A DNA stretch of 64,000 nt, from contig VZTI01002652.1 of assembly GCA_013397865.1 (NCBI GenBank), positions 4,470,667 through 4,534,666 of the forward strand, written 5' to 3'. The DNA comes from Struthidea cinerea. Taxonomy: Eukaryota; Chordata; Aves; Passeriformes; Corcoracidae. Positions 51,925-64,000 of this stretch are shown piece by piece. Position 1 is the first letter of the stretch. Each line of letters opens with the position of its first letter. Under the pieces are notes generated by a model. That model saw only the letters and a program-made list of their open reading frames with translations. It had not been told where the DNA came from and did not search any database. A program made the translations under genes and the position numbers.

Positions 51925-53885
51925 AAATGAGAAACACTTATGTCTACTGGTATTACGAGGGAAAAGACAGGAGCTGAGCAACTGATTAAGGGAAAGAGGT
52001 AAAGGACACAAAGTTCAAGGGAGATAAGGAGATATTTTTGTAAGGTGTCAAAAGTGCAGATGAAATGGTTAAGAAAAAGAGGAAAAAAATGTTTTACTTG
52101 TAAGGCAGAGATGATTTTAACAGTTGGAAGAAAGTGATAAAGGGTAAGCCGAAGCATATTCAATCAGAAAGTCATAAAGATTCCATGCAGAGAAAGAACT
52201 AGATGTCAAACAACATGCAAAACCCATATAAAAATGTGGATAACGGGCTGCTATTATTTAACAAGTTTGATTAGAGCCTCTCAACACAGCATGTTTTAGC
52301 ACAGCTGGGACATAAAAAGGATTACTGGAGGATAACTCAAGTTCAAGAACTTGTAGAGAAGGCATTTGCTATTGGGAAAACCAGAATCCTAAGTGAAAGA
52401 CACACCCCACACACAGTAAAAAGGGAAAATCAGGCTGGAGAGATGCAAATTCAAAATATTGGTGAACAACAAGATGAATGAAAGCATGGCCACATTGCGA
52501 GTAGAACCCAAATGGTGATGGAGAACCTGAAAGAAACCTTGCAATTATCAGAGAGAAGAAATTCAGCAGTTGCATCAGAACAAGCACGCCAGCATGGCTC
52601 GATGAAAACCAAATGAAATTAACTGACTATGTTTAATGAGAGACTAGAAACAAGAATGCAAGCCAAATCAAGTTAGGGCAAAGAAGCATGTAATTACTGT
52701 CAATGAACAGTTGAGTGAAAATTTAGAACGAGCCAGGAATCAAACTTGAGGAGTAAAAGCTCATGGGGAGGAAATAAGTATGCTGTATGTAACAATACAG
52801 AGGAAAGAAGATAAAAACTGGATCATAATACTGTTTAGAAAAGGAAGAACATGAAGGCAACAGGAAAAAGTACTTCTATGCCTCTTCCATGTCTGACCCA
52901 AGACAAAGCACAATACAAAATAAGATACCCACAAATAAAGAGATGCAGGATACTGATGATGGCAAAGCAAGGCACGTAACTGTGGTTTTAAAGCATCAGC
53001 TTCTGCCTCAGGAAATCAACAATAGTAAGCGTGTCCATCCACAATCAGGCAGTTGTGAATAAAGTTTTTCCTTTGTCCCTGCTTTAATTTTACCTACTTC
53101 TTCTCACCCATTGTACACTCGTGCTCTGGAGAAAGTCATCTATCAGTATTGTTTGTGAATATTGAATTCATCAATACTAAACCCACACATATTTCACTCA
53201 ATGCTTACAGACCTCTGTGCAATTCTGCTCTATCCACCTTATTTTGGAAGGACTGTAAATTCTCCTACAGTTGTGTAGTATGTATTACAGTGAAGAGCAA
53301 CTCACATTGGAAGGGGCCCCTGCTGAAAGCAGAGCCACCTTTGAAGGTAGATCCAACTTCAGATGCAAAGATGCTTAGGGCCTTGCCCAGAACCAAGTTC
53401 TGCATCTCCAAAACCATTTGGAGGCATTCCAGAGCTTTTCTGTCATTTCCCCTCCCTCGATCCAATGTTTAACTACCCTCACTGAAATTTTTTGCCTAGT
53501 TGAACTGAAATTTTCTTTGCTGCAGTTTGTGTCTGCTACCACTTGTCTTTTCACTGTATGACTCCAAGAAAAGCCCTAGAGCTTCTATCTAACAGGATAG
53601 AAGAAGGAAGGGAAAAGAGATCACCATAGTCACGAGAAAGCCTTTGGACATCCAGAACTTTAACTAGGTAATAAGCACCCAGCTATTTGATGTCCAAAAA
53701 ATCTTGTCTGATCAGGTGTGGCAGAGATCTAAATGAGGCCATCAAAAGGACATCACTAGAGATTTATTAAAGAAGAAAGATGGTTGTTTAAGACATGAGA
53801 GAAGAACAAGGAAAAATTGTATTCCAAATGGCATATATTTGCTAATGAAAGAAAATAATTTTGTATAGCAAGGTTAGGTACTCAC

Positions 53886-56800
53886 CATCTCTCTTGCAAT
53901 CTCCACAGCTTCCTGCAGCCCATAGAGCCTGCCACAGACCAGGTAGATCCCATTGGCCCAGAGAATACAACCCTCATGGACCCAAAATTCATTGCTGTCA
54001 AGAGGTAGTTCAGGAATTTGTAACTCCAGCTCAGTGCCACCTTCTGAAGTGGGCATAGATGGTTTCGAGTCCAAAGGAGTCTTTTCACCACCACTGCCAC
54101 CATCAGTGGTTGCTTTTTTACAAGAAGCTCCCCTTGAAAGTGACCGAGAGGCTCCGCTGCAGTCCTCAGAGCGGTGCCGCCTCTTAAAGCGGGGATGAGC
54201 AGCCAGGCTTCTTTGTTCCTTCTGTTGTTGCTGTTCCTCCTCCTCCTCAGTATCTGTCTTGGAACCATTAGAAGCACTTTTGTGCCGTACCTTGACCTTG
54301 CTCTGCATTTCTGTGGCCCTCTTTGGAGGCGGGTTCTTGGGCAAGGTAGCTGCATAATCCTGGGGGTAGAAAGGACCAAAGAGGTCACCCATGTTACGAT
54401 AGCTGGCCCATTTGCCACACAGGCAGCAAACCAGATGCCCCAAGACAGAAGACTCCGTTACTACAGGGCCTTGCAGCATGAAAGTTGAGGTGGGCAGCAC
54501 TTTGCTCTCCGCATTGCTAGGAGGGGGTGTCGAAGACCTCTGTCCTTTCCGACCCCTCACCAATTTGTTCTGCTCCTCTTCCTCCGCATTTATGATTGTG
54601 CACACAGCGCCTAATTCACACTTGTTTACCACATGAATATAAGGGAAAAAGGACTTATTCCTGGAGTCAGTTTTATCTACAGACTGGGTAGCATATTTAA
54701 GTTTGATCTCTGGCTCTTGAGGCTCCACGATTGGAGCAGCCCGTCTAGGCTTCCGCTTCCGTGGCTGTGCTGCAGGTTTTCGCCTCTCCCTCCTTTGCCT
54801 CTTGGGCTTTGGCTCACCAGCACCCACCCCTTCTGCAGGCTGTGATGGTACTGGTGGGGGAGGTGGGGGCACGGGCAGCTGCTGCTGTTGCTGCTGCTGC
54901 TGCTTCTTCTGCTTGTTCACGCTCCCAATTGGCCTCCCCTTTTTCTTTCCAGAGGGGAAATATCCCTTTGGAGGGAAACCATCTGGCTTGGGTGAAATGT
55001 TTGTCACATCTCCATCTTTTTCCTCAGACTTTGGATTTGGTTCAGATATGAACACACTGGAAGGGGAAATTGTTTTTGAGTCAGAAAAGGTCAGAGTTCC
55101 AGCTCCACTTAGAGATCCATCAGACCTTCCCTGACCACCTGACTTCTGAGAAGGTGGTGGTGCTGCTGCACTGGATCCTGCTCCTTCTTTACCAACATTG
55201 GTTGTTTCAGGAACTTCTTTTTTGTTTTTGTCATCCTCACTGCTTTGCCACTCTTCTGAAGACCTTGGAACAGTTTTTTCACCAGTTGTATCCTGGCTTG
55301 CTGGCCCCACTTGATCTGACATCTCTCCTTTTCTCTTCTCGGCCTCCGGTCCATGTCCAGCCACATTTCCTCCTTCAGGTCCACTCTTGAGGGACAGGAT
55401 GTCATCAAGAGTGACAGTATCTGGACCAGTTTCAGCACTGTTGGTAGAAACACTTCTCCTAATATTAGGAGATGTAATTTTTTGAACAATAGCTTCCAGT
55501 TTTAATCCTCGCCCCTTTCTTGGGGGCAGTATTTTGGTCTTCGCCGGGCTCGTGAGGGAAACAGCAGGGCAATTCCTATTATCAGGACTTGGCAGGTCCT
55601 TGAAGGAATCTCCCTTTGCAACTGACTTGCCAGCATCTTGGCTTTGAGATGAATGGGCATAGGAATTGTATGTTTTATCAGCTCCTTCTTTTGCTGAAGT
55701 CATCAGTCGCCCTTTATCTTCACTGCCACTGTTCTTCATATCATGTGGCTGTCTTTTGGTAGGGATAGGCGAGATGAAAGAACGGACCCTCCTCCTCATA
55801 ATTAATGGGTTTTGAGGAGACTGGTCCTCCTGGCCAGGGAGCCTAAGCATAGCATTACTAGGCTTGGGCAAATCTGTAGATTCCTCTCGTCGATGCCCAT
55901 CACTTTCTTGAGGGCAAAATCTTTTTTGGTTGGCTGCTCCAAGAGGGCCGCTGCTTTTGGCAGGAGAAGTTTGCCGAGAGAGGTCCCAACCAGATTCATG
56001 ATGCTGCAACTTCTGGTTGCCGTGTTTCAGTTCGGTGCATTTGCTCTGAGTACCGTCACTCCCCATGACACAGCGCCCAGCTTCCTGGCTTCCAGGATCA
56101 TGATAAGAGCTACCTTGAAGGTACATCATTCCATCCTTGTCATTTTTTAAGGGACTCCTTACTCTTTCCAGAAACTGCTGCTGTCTGGGGCTCTTCCTTG
56201 CTCCTTCCTGCCTGTGCTGAGCTGCAGCAATCACACCCTGAGCAGTGCTGCTTGCCCAATCTTTGTATTCTTCTTGCTGTTGCTGGTATATCTGTCTCTT
56301 GTAATGATACTGGGAATTCAAACTCTGGTTAGGGTCACCAAAAGCATGAGGCCTAGCATTTGTGTGATATGCTGAAGCCAGAGACGGGCCTTCCGAATTC
56401 TGAGGGTAGACAGAATGCAAGGAACCCCTGCTAACTCTTTCAGATAGTGTCATGTGTGGGTTCATGTGATGCAGATCTGCCCCTGGACCTCTGCTTCTGC
56501 CTGGTGACATTTTCAGCTTATCAGCAAGATCCTGATATTGAGAGGGTGATTTACCCCTTCCAGTTCTGCCAGGTGCTCGTCTCATCTGTGTCGATCTGCT
56601 GTCCTGCTGGGGCATGTAGTCTGGAGCAGCATCGGAGACTGCAGCTCCAGGGCTGGCATTGCCTCGAAAAGATTCATGCTTGATGCCAGCGGGATGACAA
56701 TGGTCTCCTGTTTTTTTATTATTGAGACTAGCTGAGCTCTTAGACTGCTCAAAATCTTCCTCCTTTATTTGCCCACTGTGAGCTTTCATCTTTGTTTCCA

Positions 56801-59477
56801 TGGATACTAAACCACCAGGGAGTATTACTGACTGGCTCAAGCCAGGGGCAAGACGTTCACTCCTTCCGCTTCTGGCCTCAGGACCCATGTGCCCCATGGG
56901 GTGAGGGCCAGGATCTCTTACAAGTTGCCTTAATGGAGATATGTCACAGATCACCGATCTCCTCTCTGAGAGCGCCCCCCCCTCATGGGCAGCAGACTGA
57001 GACTCCACATCGAACTTTCTAGCAATAGGGTAATCAGCTAAATTTATCTGCTTCATGTCTGGAGCTGCACTGCTAGACTTCCTATCCCAGGGACCCCAGT
57101 GAGGGCCTTCCAGGAGGGACCCCATGCTTTTGTTTAAGAGGCCTCTATTGGTCAATTCATTAGTTTGACTAATTAAAACATTTGGCCTCATGGCTCCCTC
57201 CAAACTCCCAGCCATCCCAGAATGCTCCTGTGCGTTCCTAGAGTACCTTCTGTCTGGATGATGGTGGTACCCCTGTAAAACCTCCTGTAGGAGGCTAGGA
57301 AACTTCTCATTGCGGCCTTTGCGCTCACTATGTCCTGGAAAATCCCCCTTTTCTTGACCAGGATACTGTGGAAAGCCACCAATATTTCTCTGTATACCAG
57401 GTGCTATATTATCCTTGTAGCTGTATCTTAAACTGCCAGGAGACTTGGAAGATTCTGTTCTTGCAGGAAAATTTGGTCCAACAACTGCATGACCGGGCTG
57501 GCTGTTCCCCTCCCCATTATGGTTAGTGTTATCGCCACTTTTGCTCCCTTTACTTCCTCCTTGATTTTCTTGTTGTGTCCCTGCATGCCCAGCTTCTTTT
57601 GCTCCACTAGTGCTAGCTGGTGCCTGAGGGGTTGTGGAAGCATCATCTTGTGCAGGTTTATCTTGTCCACCTGGCTTTTCTACTCTTCCTGTCATGGCTT
57701 CCCGCGAGACAATCACCCCAACTGCCTTTTCATTCACTTTTGGGGCATTTTCCACAGCCACCACAGCTTCCTTCCCATCAGGGGAGGCCACGTCTTCCCT
57801 AGCTGCAGGACTGCTGCTGAGTTTTGATGGCTCATTCTGAGAGCCCTGTGCTGGTGAGGAGTTGGGCCTCTCTAAATTACCCCCTTTGTAAGTGGTGTCT
57901 GAGCTGGTGCTCTGGCCACTCAGCTGTCTCACCCTTTCCCCATGATCCTCTGAACTACTGGAACAGCCACCATCCAGGGACTCTGCCATGGGAGACTTGA
58001 GTTGCTCCTCTGCCTGGGAGGAGCCTTCTGAGTTGGTGCAGCTGTCAGCCTTCTTGGAAGAGGATGATCTTTTGGAACTTTTTTTCTGAGGTGCCAAGGC
58101 ATCCGAGAGCAACATGTGCTGGACTGTATTGGGCAGATTCGCCACTTGAGAACTTAGAGCACTCAGGCTGCTCAGTCCTGGATCTGTGAGCCTTTTTTCT
58201 TGCAGCCCTTCCAGTCCAAACCCCTTGAATCCACCTGCATGAGCATTGGGGCTTGGCATCATCGATGGTGTAGGACTAAGCTGAGGCATCATCTGCAGGA
58301 TTCGGTTTCTAGAACCCATGGACATGTTGCCTTGCCCACACTGAAGATTTTCTCCACCTGGCATGAGTGGAGAAGGGGTAGAGCTGCAGCTTGGAGACTG
58401 AACCACAGATGCAGCAGGAGATGGATTAGAGATTGGACTGAAGTTTTGGTGGAACTGCATCGGTGACCTTACAGGAACTTCAGTCTGGCTGTACTGTCCC
58501 ACTTGACTTTGAAGAGAGAGTTTGGTGGCAGCATTTGAATACTGCATTACGTGCTGAGGTGGGTGCTGCTGCTGCTGCCCCTGCTGCCCACTTTGGGGCA
58601 GCTTAGACTGCTCAAAGCTTTTCATCGGTTGAGTTTGAAAGCTGTAGTTTGACTGGGTCCCATAGGCCTGTGCATTGGAACCCACAGCATGGCCTTCATA
58701 CTGCGACCCAGAATTCACATTGTAGCTTCCGTCATAATTCTGTCCTGACTGGCCAAAACGCTGTGGGGAAGGGAAAGAGGAGGAGGAGGATGACGAAGGT
58801 GGCTGATAGTGTTGGCTGAACTGACCCACTCGTAACTGGTAGCCTGAAGCAGAGGAAGGCAGGGTGGATGGACGCTGCATTGGCTGCAAGTGTGAGGTGC
58901 TAGAAGCAGACTGGCTGGAAGCCTGGGGTAAAGGCTGATGAGATTGATAGATCTGCTGTCTCAGCTGCTGCACCTGCTGCTGCTGGCTAGAAGCCTGCTG
59001 CTGATACTGGGCACTCCCTGGAGAAAAAGGACCAGTATAATCCTGTTGATAGTGGGATACACCCCCAAGGGTCGAGTGCTGTGTTTGGAACTGGCCCACA
59101 TGTCCCTCACTCCCATACTGACTCCCAAAGCTACTCCCTTGAGGGGGCCCATAGCTCTGTACTGGTCCAGAAGGCCTGCGCTGAGGCGGCTGCTGCCCTC
59201 CTGACACCACTGGATCTTTGTTGGCTGCCATATAGTAAAACTCTCCTGCTTCTTTTCTGAAACCTTGGTAGCTCTGATGGCCAGAGCTCTCACCAGGCAT
59301 TGCTGTAGAGGCTCCTGTTGCTCCACGACGTCCACTGCCAGCACCTCCTCCAAAGCTCTGGAACATCTGGGCCTGCTGGCGGGGGCTGAACTCTTCCAGT
59401 CGGGATGAAGTGTGCACTTCCTGCGGGTAGCTCTGCTGGTTTCCGTGATAACTACTTTGCTCCCGAAAGGACTGCAT
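53886..59477 (-). CDS. TCF20: TCF20 main coding exon (residues 1-1864)
   Basis: This single uninterrupted exon encodes about 96% of TCF20. Seen: residues 1 to about 420 are rich in Gln, Ser, Gly, Tyr and Pro, like an activation or low-complexity region. A long, mostly disordered middle follows, with conserved blocks such as KFPSLLQEVLQGYHHHPDRR and LKLEAIVQKITSPNIRR. An AT-hook-like KKKGRPIGSVNKQKK lies near residue 1511, next to eight Gln and a Pro run. A very basic stretch (QRRERRKPAAQPRKRKPRR, about 1553-1582) looks like a nuclear localization signal. The first part of the extended PHD finger starts at VCCLCGKW, about residue 1682, and resumes at FWVHEGCILWANG, about 1835. The exon ends EIAREM, followed by GTGAGT, phase 0. 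The start ATG has A at -3 and lies 36 nt inside the exon. Role known from the family: chromatin binding and coactivation in the nucleus. Confidence 0.97.
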
Positions 59478-59513
59478 GCTGTTCAGCAGCAGAGCGGTAG
59501 CTCGAAAGCCCTC
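59478..59513 (-). other. TCF20: TCF20 5' UTR part and acceptor
   Basis: A pyrimidine tract (ctctttttctccatatttag) ends at 59514-59515, 36 nt before the start codon. I therefore place the upstream border of the coding exon at 59513, with a non-coding exon further upstream and outside the window. No in-frame ATG precedes the chosen start within this exon, and the start context (A at -3) is good. Confidence 0.75.
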
Positions 59514-62500
59514 CTAAATATGGAGAAAAAGAGAGGGGGAAAAAAGAAAAGGTATAATATTCTTCCCAGTCACACCAGTACCCCACTCAATTTCCCTGTT
59601 TTTAACACCAATTAAAATTTAGTATTTCTCTCCTACCTCCTGGTACATCAGTGTTTAACCCCTCTTCTTGCAACCTGCCAACCTTCTAGGTAATGCAGGC
59701 CAGTAGCCTACTACCAGTTGGAGCGCATTTCCAGCATTAATATTTCCCCACCATCATTTACTAACCGGCTGTGTTTATGTGCCCCTAAAGAGAGAAGCTT
59801 CCAACAATATTTGCAAAGCAAAGGAGAGCAATCCTCACCCTCCAGCTATTCCCTATGGCTAATACTGGGAGTAATCCAAGTATTTTGCTGCCATGTGGAA
59901 AGACGCGACAAGAACCCTGCAACGCTTTCAAACCACACTTGGATTTACCACAGGAATGATATCCAAGGTCCACGTTTCACACCGGGAAAGATCTCTATTA
60001 GCAAACACTCAAGATACAATTGACCAAAGCTCAAACCAAGACAACCCAATGAAAGAATCTATGTGAACGTGTGAAAGAACTGGCACCAGCATACTTAATG
60101 CTCAGTTCCTGAGTAATTCCAGTGACACTCCTAGGTGAAAACCAACACAAGACAACACATCGCATTTTCCCGCCCCGCCATCTGCTTTGCTTTACAGGAT
60201 GGAAAGTTGAAACAAGTTCACTCTATTTGAGCAAAACAGCCTACAACTTCATCCCTTAGCACGTTCATATTACCTTGAATGAAACATAACTGAAAACATT
60301 TATCAGTCAGAATACATATTTTGGAATACCATGTATGATCATCTACATTTACATAATCAACTCATAAGTAAACAAACTCCAGGAAGGCTCTCCTATGTAT
60401 TTCAACATATTATACAGTATGTGGAATTATGACTCACCCTCAAGGACTGGACCACAGCTGCAAAATTGTTTGGGGACCCTGGCTAGTCCCTCTATAAAAG
60501 CCTGACACATTACTAGATGCATTAAGAAAAGTACGATAATGAATAAGTATGGGCACCTACACTGCTTTTAAAAACCAAAGCCAAACAAACAAAGAAAAAA
60601 ACCAAAACCAACCAACCAAAACAAACCCCCCAAATTAGCAGATGACAAAAGCATTTCATGTCTGAAACACTTATGGTTTTCTCTTCCTGAAAAAAAATAT
60701 GGATAAAGCCACCTGGAGAGACTCCTTCCTTCAAAAGAATGTTAAGACAATGCTTGCCCTTTTCCAGGAAACAGAACCCCAACTCCTCAGATTGGATACT
60801 TCCTGGAAGACTTGCCTGCATTATGTTTTTATATTTAGCCATGTTTTGTGTTTGCCACATTCAACTGAACCCAGTGAGAATTAAATTCTAGCTTTGCACT
60901 TAAGTTTTGTTCAAGTAGATCACCAAACTCACAAAAAACCTCCCAGGCACACAAATGAGATGCAGGCAAGAGCTGGTATCCTATTCTTTTCCCATCTGCC
61001 TCACAAGGTTATTTTTTTTATTAACATGTATGTTATCTATAGAAGACTCTAACTCTACCACTAGAGTCTTCCATCTGGGTTTCTGCTATCTGTGTATGTA
61101 GGCTACAGAACACACAGGCACAAAACCACCCCACAGCACTGCATGTCTCCGCAGCCCCTCTCCTCTGACTCAAAGGCCTCTTTGTGTTGTAACCTTGGTT
61201 CATGCAGCTTGACGTACATAATAATATTACTAGAATCAAAAGGGAACTGTCAAATTGTTAATACTTCAAATTCTGTCTCTCTTCTTCTAGGAAGTCAACT
61301 TTACTGCTGTTCTAATCTTATATTTTAAGTGTCATAAGAGAGATCTGCAGTTCTGCTGAACTTCCCCTTTTTTAGCATTTTAAAGACTACATATATCACA
61401 TGAATAACACTTCTACGAATGCCGCATTGTGCCAATCTGTCCAGTTCAGACTTATTATGGATAAGCCCCTCCTTTTTCTGTATCATTCCTTTTGATGTTT
61501 CATCAGTTTGAAGCTCCAGCCCTATTGGGGTAGGACTAAAATTGGGATACCTAAGGCAAGCTACTTTCTTCCTTTTTTTGTGTGATTTGGCGTTAAGGCA
61601 AAAACATGAGGGGGAAGAAAAAGAAAAAAAAACATACATAGAAGAAAGTTATCAAGCTAAAGGTAAGAGAACATCTACTCTAACTGGCAGATGTTAAAAG
61701 CAGCTTCTCTAGATAAGCAGTTTGGGGCTCTGCAATCAGCAACATTCATATACTATGGAGACTGCGTGCACGCCCTGGCTATCACGTGCTTGGCATCCAT
61801 CCTCTTTTCATGAAAGCAACATTTCCATCCTCTCATAGGCTCAGTCACAATCCATCCTCTCACAGAATCTCAGACTCAATTTTTAAACACAACTTTACCA
61901 AAGCTTACTTTGCATAGTCTGGACAAGATCTCAGGAAGCCTCTTCTGCATTACATCACACAAAAACTTTAATCTCTGATGATATTCATTCTCTGTAACCC
62001 TACCAACAGTTTTGAAAACTGCTATATTTTCAAACTAATGTATGTTAACAATACTGGCAAACATTCTTAAGACTTCTTCACTATTAAAAAAGAGTAATTT
62101 TAATTATATAATGAATGGAAACAGCACAAGATGCTGTAAAATGCCCTTAAGAACAGAGATACAGTAAAGGTCAACCAAGGCACAAATTCTTATCCTCCAT
62201 AATCTCATGCAATCATGTAACATTTATTTAGTCCAGAAGTCATATATGCTAACTCAAAACAGGGAGAACATATTTTTCTTCTTCAGGTTTTGTTGTTTTT
62301 TTTTTTTCCCAATCTTGGAATTTACCCTGACAAACAAATAAAAAGTTTTCATCAGGACATACTTGCTTTGAGTATCTCACAAGGAGCCTAACTTGAATAA
62401 CATAACCAGTAGAATAGCTACCAAAAAGAAAAAAGGCATTTCATTAATAACAGGCATAAAAAAGGATAGGATGTGCTCCGACCGATTACATCACTGATAA

Positions 62501-64000
62501 CTTAAGATATATAGCACATTTCCTGTCATTAATGTACTATAAATACAGAACTATTACAATTACTACTGCAATAGCCTTTCTTAATAGTAACAGCCCTGCA
62601 AAGCGCTTAGATACAAGTGCTATGTTCTCAGCAAAACCACTGAGAATAATCCCCTGGACAAGCCTTGTTAATAAAATACATTCAGACAGATAAGGCCTTC
62701 AAAGTCTACCTGTAGCCACATGGAAAAAAGTAATTATTTTATTAATTTTTTACTGGAAGCCTTTAGAGAAAACACTTTCAGCTGGTACATACTCTTCCTC
62801 ATGCACGAACTCAAGAGGACAACGCACCAGCTGCCAACTAGAGACAACAACACAATCATATTTCGTAATGCCATCCCCAGCAGAAGGGACAAAGTCCTGC
62901 CTCCAAAAAAGTGCTCTATTAACAGCCACAAATTACACACATTTACAGTACTTTCCAACACACACAATATGCAAAGCCTTCGTCGCTTATTCAAAGGGAA
63001 GGTAAGAGTCTGGCACAGCTTTCACTACTCCAGTGTCACACCTACACTCTTGCTACACGTGCACACAGCTCTCTCAGTAAAGCTGCATGACTTTAAAGTA
63101 TTTATAGCCTGTAGCTGTAGAGCCATCTAAGCGTATCCATCTAGACACTGCAGACTACACTCACTAGGCTAAGCAGTTTCACTCTGCTCCAACACACTCA
63201 TTTCTTCCCCAATAGCCCAGTAATCAAAATTTGCCTTCAACCTCGCAGGAACAAAGGAAGCATATTATAAGCTTGTGTGGCTGATAAAAAACAGCCTCAC
63301 TTACGGAATCACTGCACAGAAGTCTTGAATAGAAAGAAGCAATAGGTCTTCTTACCCAAATCTCAGACTTATTTGTGAAACATGTTATTTCAAGCACTGT
63401 ATCAATTTACCTTCTTCACATGAACTTGTTTTTAAGTATAACGCGGATTTTGTATCTTGTTTAATCATTTGAAACAGCCTTATAGAACTTTGTTAACACA
63501 GGAGTTCCTCAAAATATGAAGCTACTGCATTGTGACCTCACTGTGAGCAAGAACATCTAATGTTAGTCAACAGCATGTAAGCATCTTTCAATGGTTCCTG
63601 CATGTATATCAGAGTGCCCCCAACCAGTGATTAACAGAATTCATCAGTACTCCCACACCAAGATTAGTCTGTGAAATGATCTTCTGCAATATACCATGCT
63701 TTCTTTTAAAGCCACATAAATCTTTAAAACTCTTTTTGTCCTGATTATCAAAGACTGGACAAAGAGCAGGACAGCTGCCCAGATCTTCCCATGTAACACT
63801 GATGCCAACATAGTAGCGCATCACTACAGACAGCTCATAACAAATGAGCTAAAAACCAAAATACTGTGGGGACACGCCTAATTCTTGACAATAAGCCTAT
63901 AAAGGAGCAAATGAAACCACCACCAGTCCGTTCAGTAGGACATAAGTGAGGTCTTTCCACTTCGTTAAATTTTCTTTAGATTTGGGTTGACTACCACGAT
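59514..64000 (-). other. TCF20 intron 1 (partial)
   Basis: This stretch is AT-rich with no supported exon. It includes a simple A/C-rich segment at about 60560-60635 (caaa and ccaa units). There is no CpG-rich patch, so the TCF20 promoter is probably not in the window. Short open frames on both strands show no family resemblance and no matching splice sites. Confidence 0.75.

Larger units (their letters stand above)
27555..53885 (-). other. TCF20 intron 2 (about 26.3 kb)
   Basis: This is the largest intron. It runs from GTGAGT after the main coding exon to tttctctttcag before exon 3. It holds an avian CR1 of about 3 kb, a second short CR1, an ancient CR1-like fragment, several simple repeats, a hairpin and palindrome pair near 43.9 kb, a G-rich run near 44.37 kb and a CpG-richer patch near 28.8 kb. 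Long purine-rich stretches on the plus strand (about 35.4-36.9 and 51.3-53.0 kb) produce misleading hydrophobic reading frames on the minus strand. No coding exon is supported. Confidence 0.85.
12490..59513 (-). other. TCF20: TCF20 gene, exon 2 to 3' end
   Basis: This span is the transcribed part of TCF20 inside the window, read right to left. It has five exons here: 53886-59513, 27461-27554, 20783-20832, 17665-17792 and about 12490-13835. The introns are roughly 26.3, 6.6, 3.0 and 3.8 kb, all with GT donors and AG acceptors. Exon phases join without a shift and give a 1,939-residue product (1,864 + 48 + 27). The start MQSFREQSSYHGNQQ and the end STEQSERG match my memory of vertebrate TCF20. 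Family knowledge: TCF20 is a nuclear, nucleosome-binding transcriptional coregulator and paralogue of RAI1; loss of one human copy causes a neurodevelopmental disorder. The 5' non-coding exon and promoter lie past 64000. The 3' end is the least certain point because several poly(A) signals exist. Confidence 0.95.

Noticed and set aside
51723..52163. A 146-codon minus-strand hydrophobic frame
   Set aside because: Same compositional effect in purine-rich DNA, and it includes a poly-Lys run from the T18 homopolymer.
53882..54636. Long frames in other phases and on the plus strand across the TCF20 coding exon
   Set aside because: They are shadows of the GC-richer TCF20 coding sequence.
1..64000. 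CRISPR arrays, tRNA or rRNA genes, prokaryotic operons or intact viral genes
   Set aside because: None was seen; the composition, introns and repeats are those of a vertebrate chromosome.

Overview
The window reads as avian nuclear DNA. It combines AT-rich non-coding sequence, chicken-repeat-1 (CR1) LINE copies with the typical ATTCTATGATTCTAT-like 3' tail, a remnant of an LTR common in bird genomes, and one vertebrate gene with introns. Nothing prokaryotic, viral or operon-like is present. The CR1 and LTR assignments are from memory of the families, not a search.

One gene is supported: TCF20 (SPBP/AR1), a chromatin-binding transcriptional coregulator, on the minus strand. I can follow its whole coding sequence through four exons with consistent phases and GT/AG borders. 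These are a giant first coding exon of 1,864 codons (53886-59477), two small exons completing the C-terminal extended PHD finger (27461-27554 and 20783-20832), and an exon with the last 27 codons and the stop (17709-17792, exon continuing to 17665). A final exon, entirely 3' UTR, starts at 13835 and probably ends near 12490. The predicted protein is 1,939 residues; human TCF20 is about 1,960. The promoter and 5' non-coding exon lie beyond 64000.

Layout: 1-12490 is the region downstream of TCF20, with no supportable gene, one decayed CR1 tail (about 4646-4858) and a CpG-richer patch near 3.65-4.1 kb. 12490-59513 is TCF20. Its 26-kb second intron holds most of the repeats: an ancient CR1-like fragment (about 33.3-34.6 kb), a 5'-truncated avian CR1 (about 41.59-41.99 kb) and a nearly full-length but dead avian CR1 (about 48.04-51.08 kb). 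All of these read antisense to TCF20. Intron 4 carries a 72-bp LTR remnant made of the two LTR ends joined. 59514-64000 is intron 1.

I did not find a new biological system. The most useful observations are the complete TCF20 model with a stop just 44 nt before the last junction, a possible intron-4 read-through isoform, an adjacent hairpin and 18-bp perfect palindrome in intron 2, the internally deleted LTR, and a few CpG-rich, purine-rich or G-rich patches that the gene and repeats do not explain.
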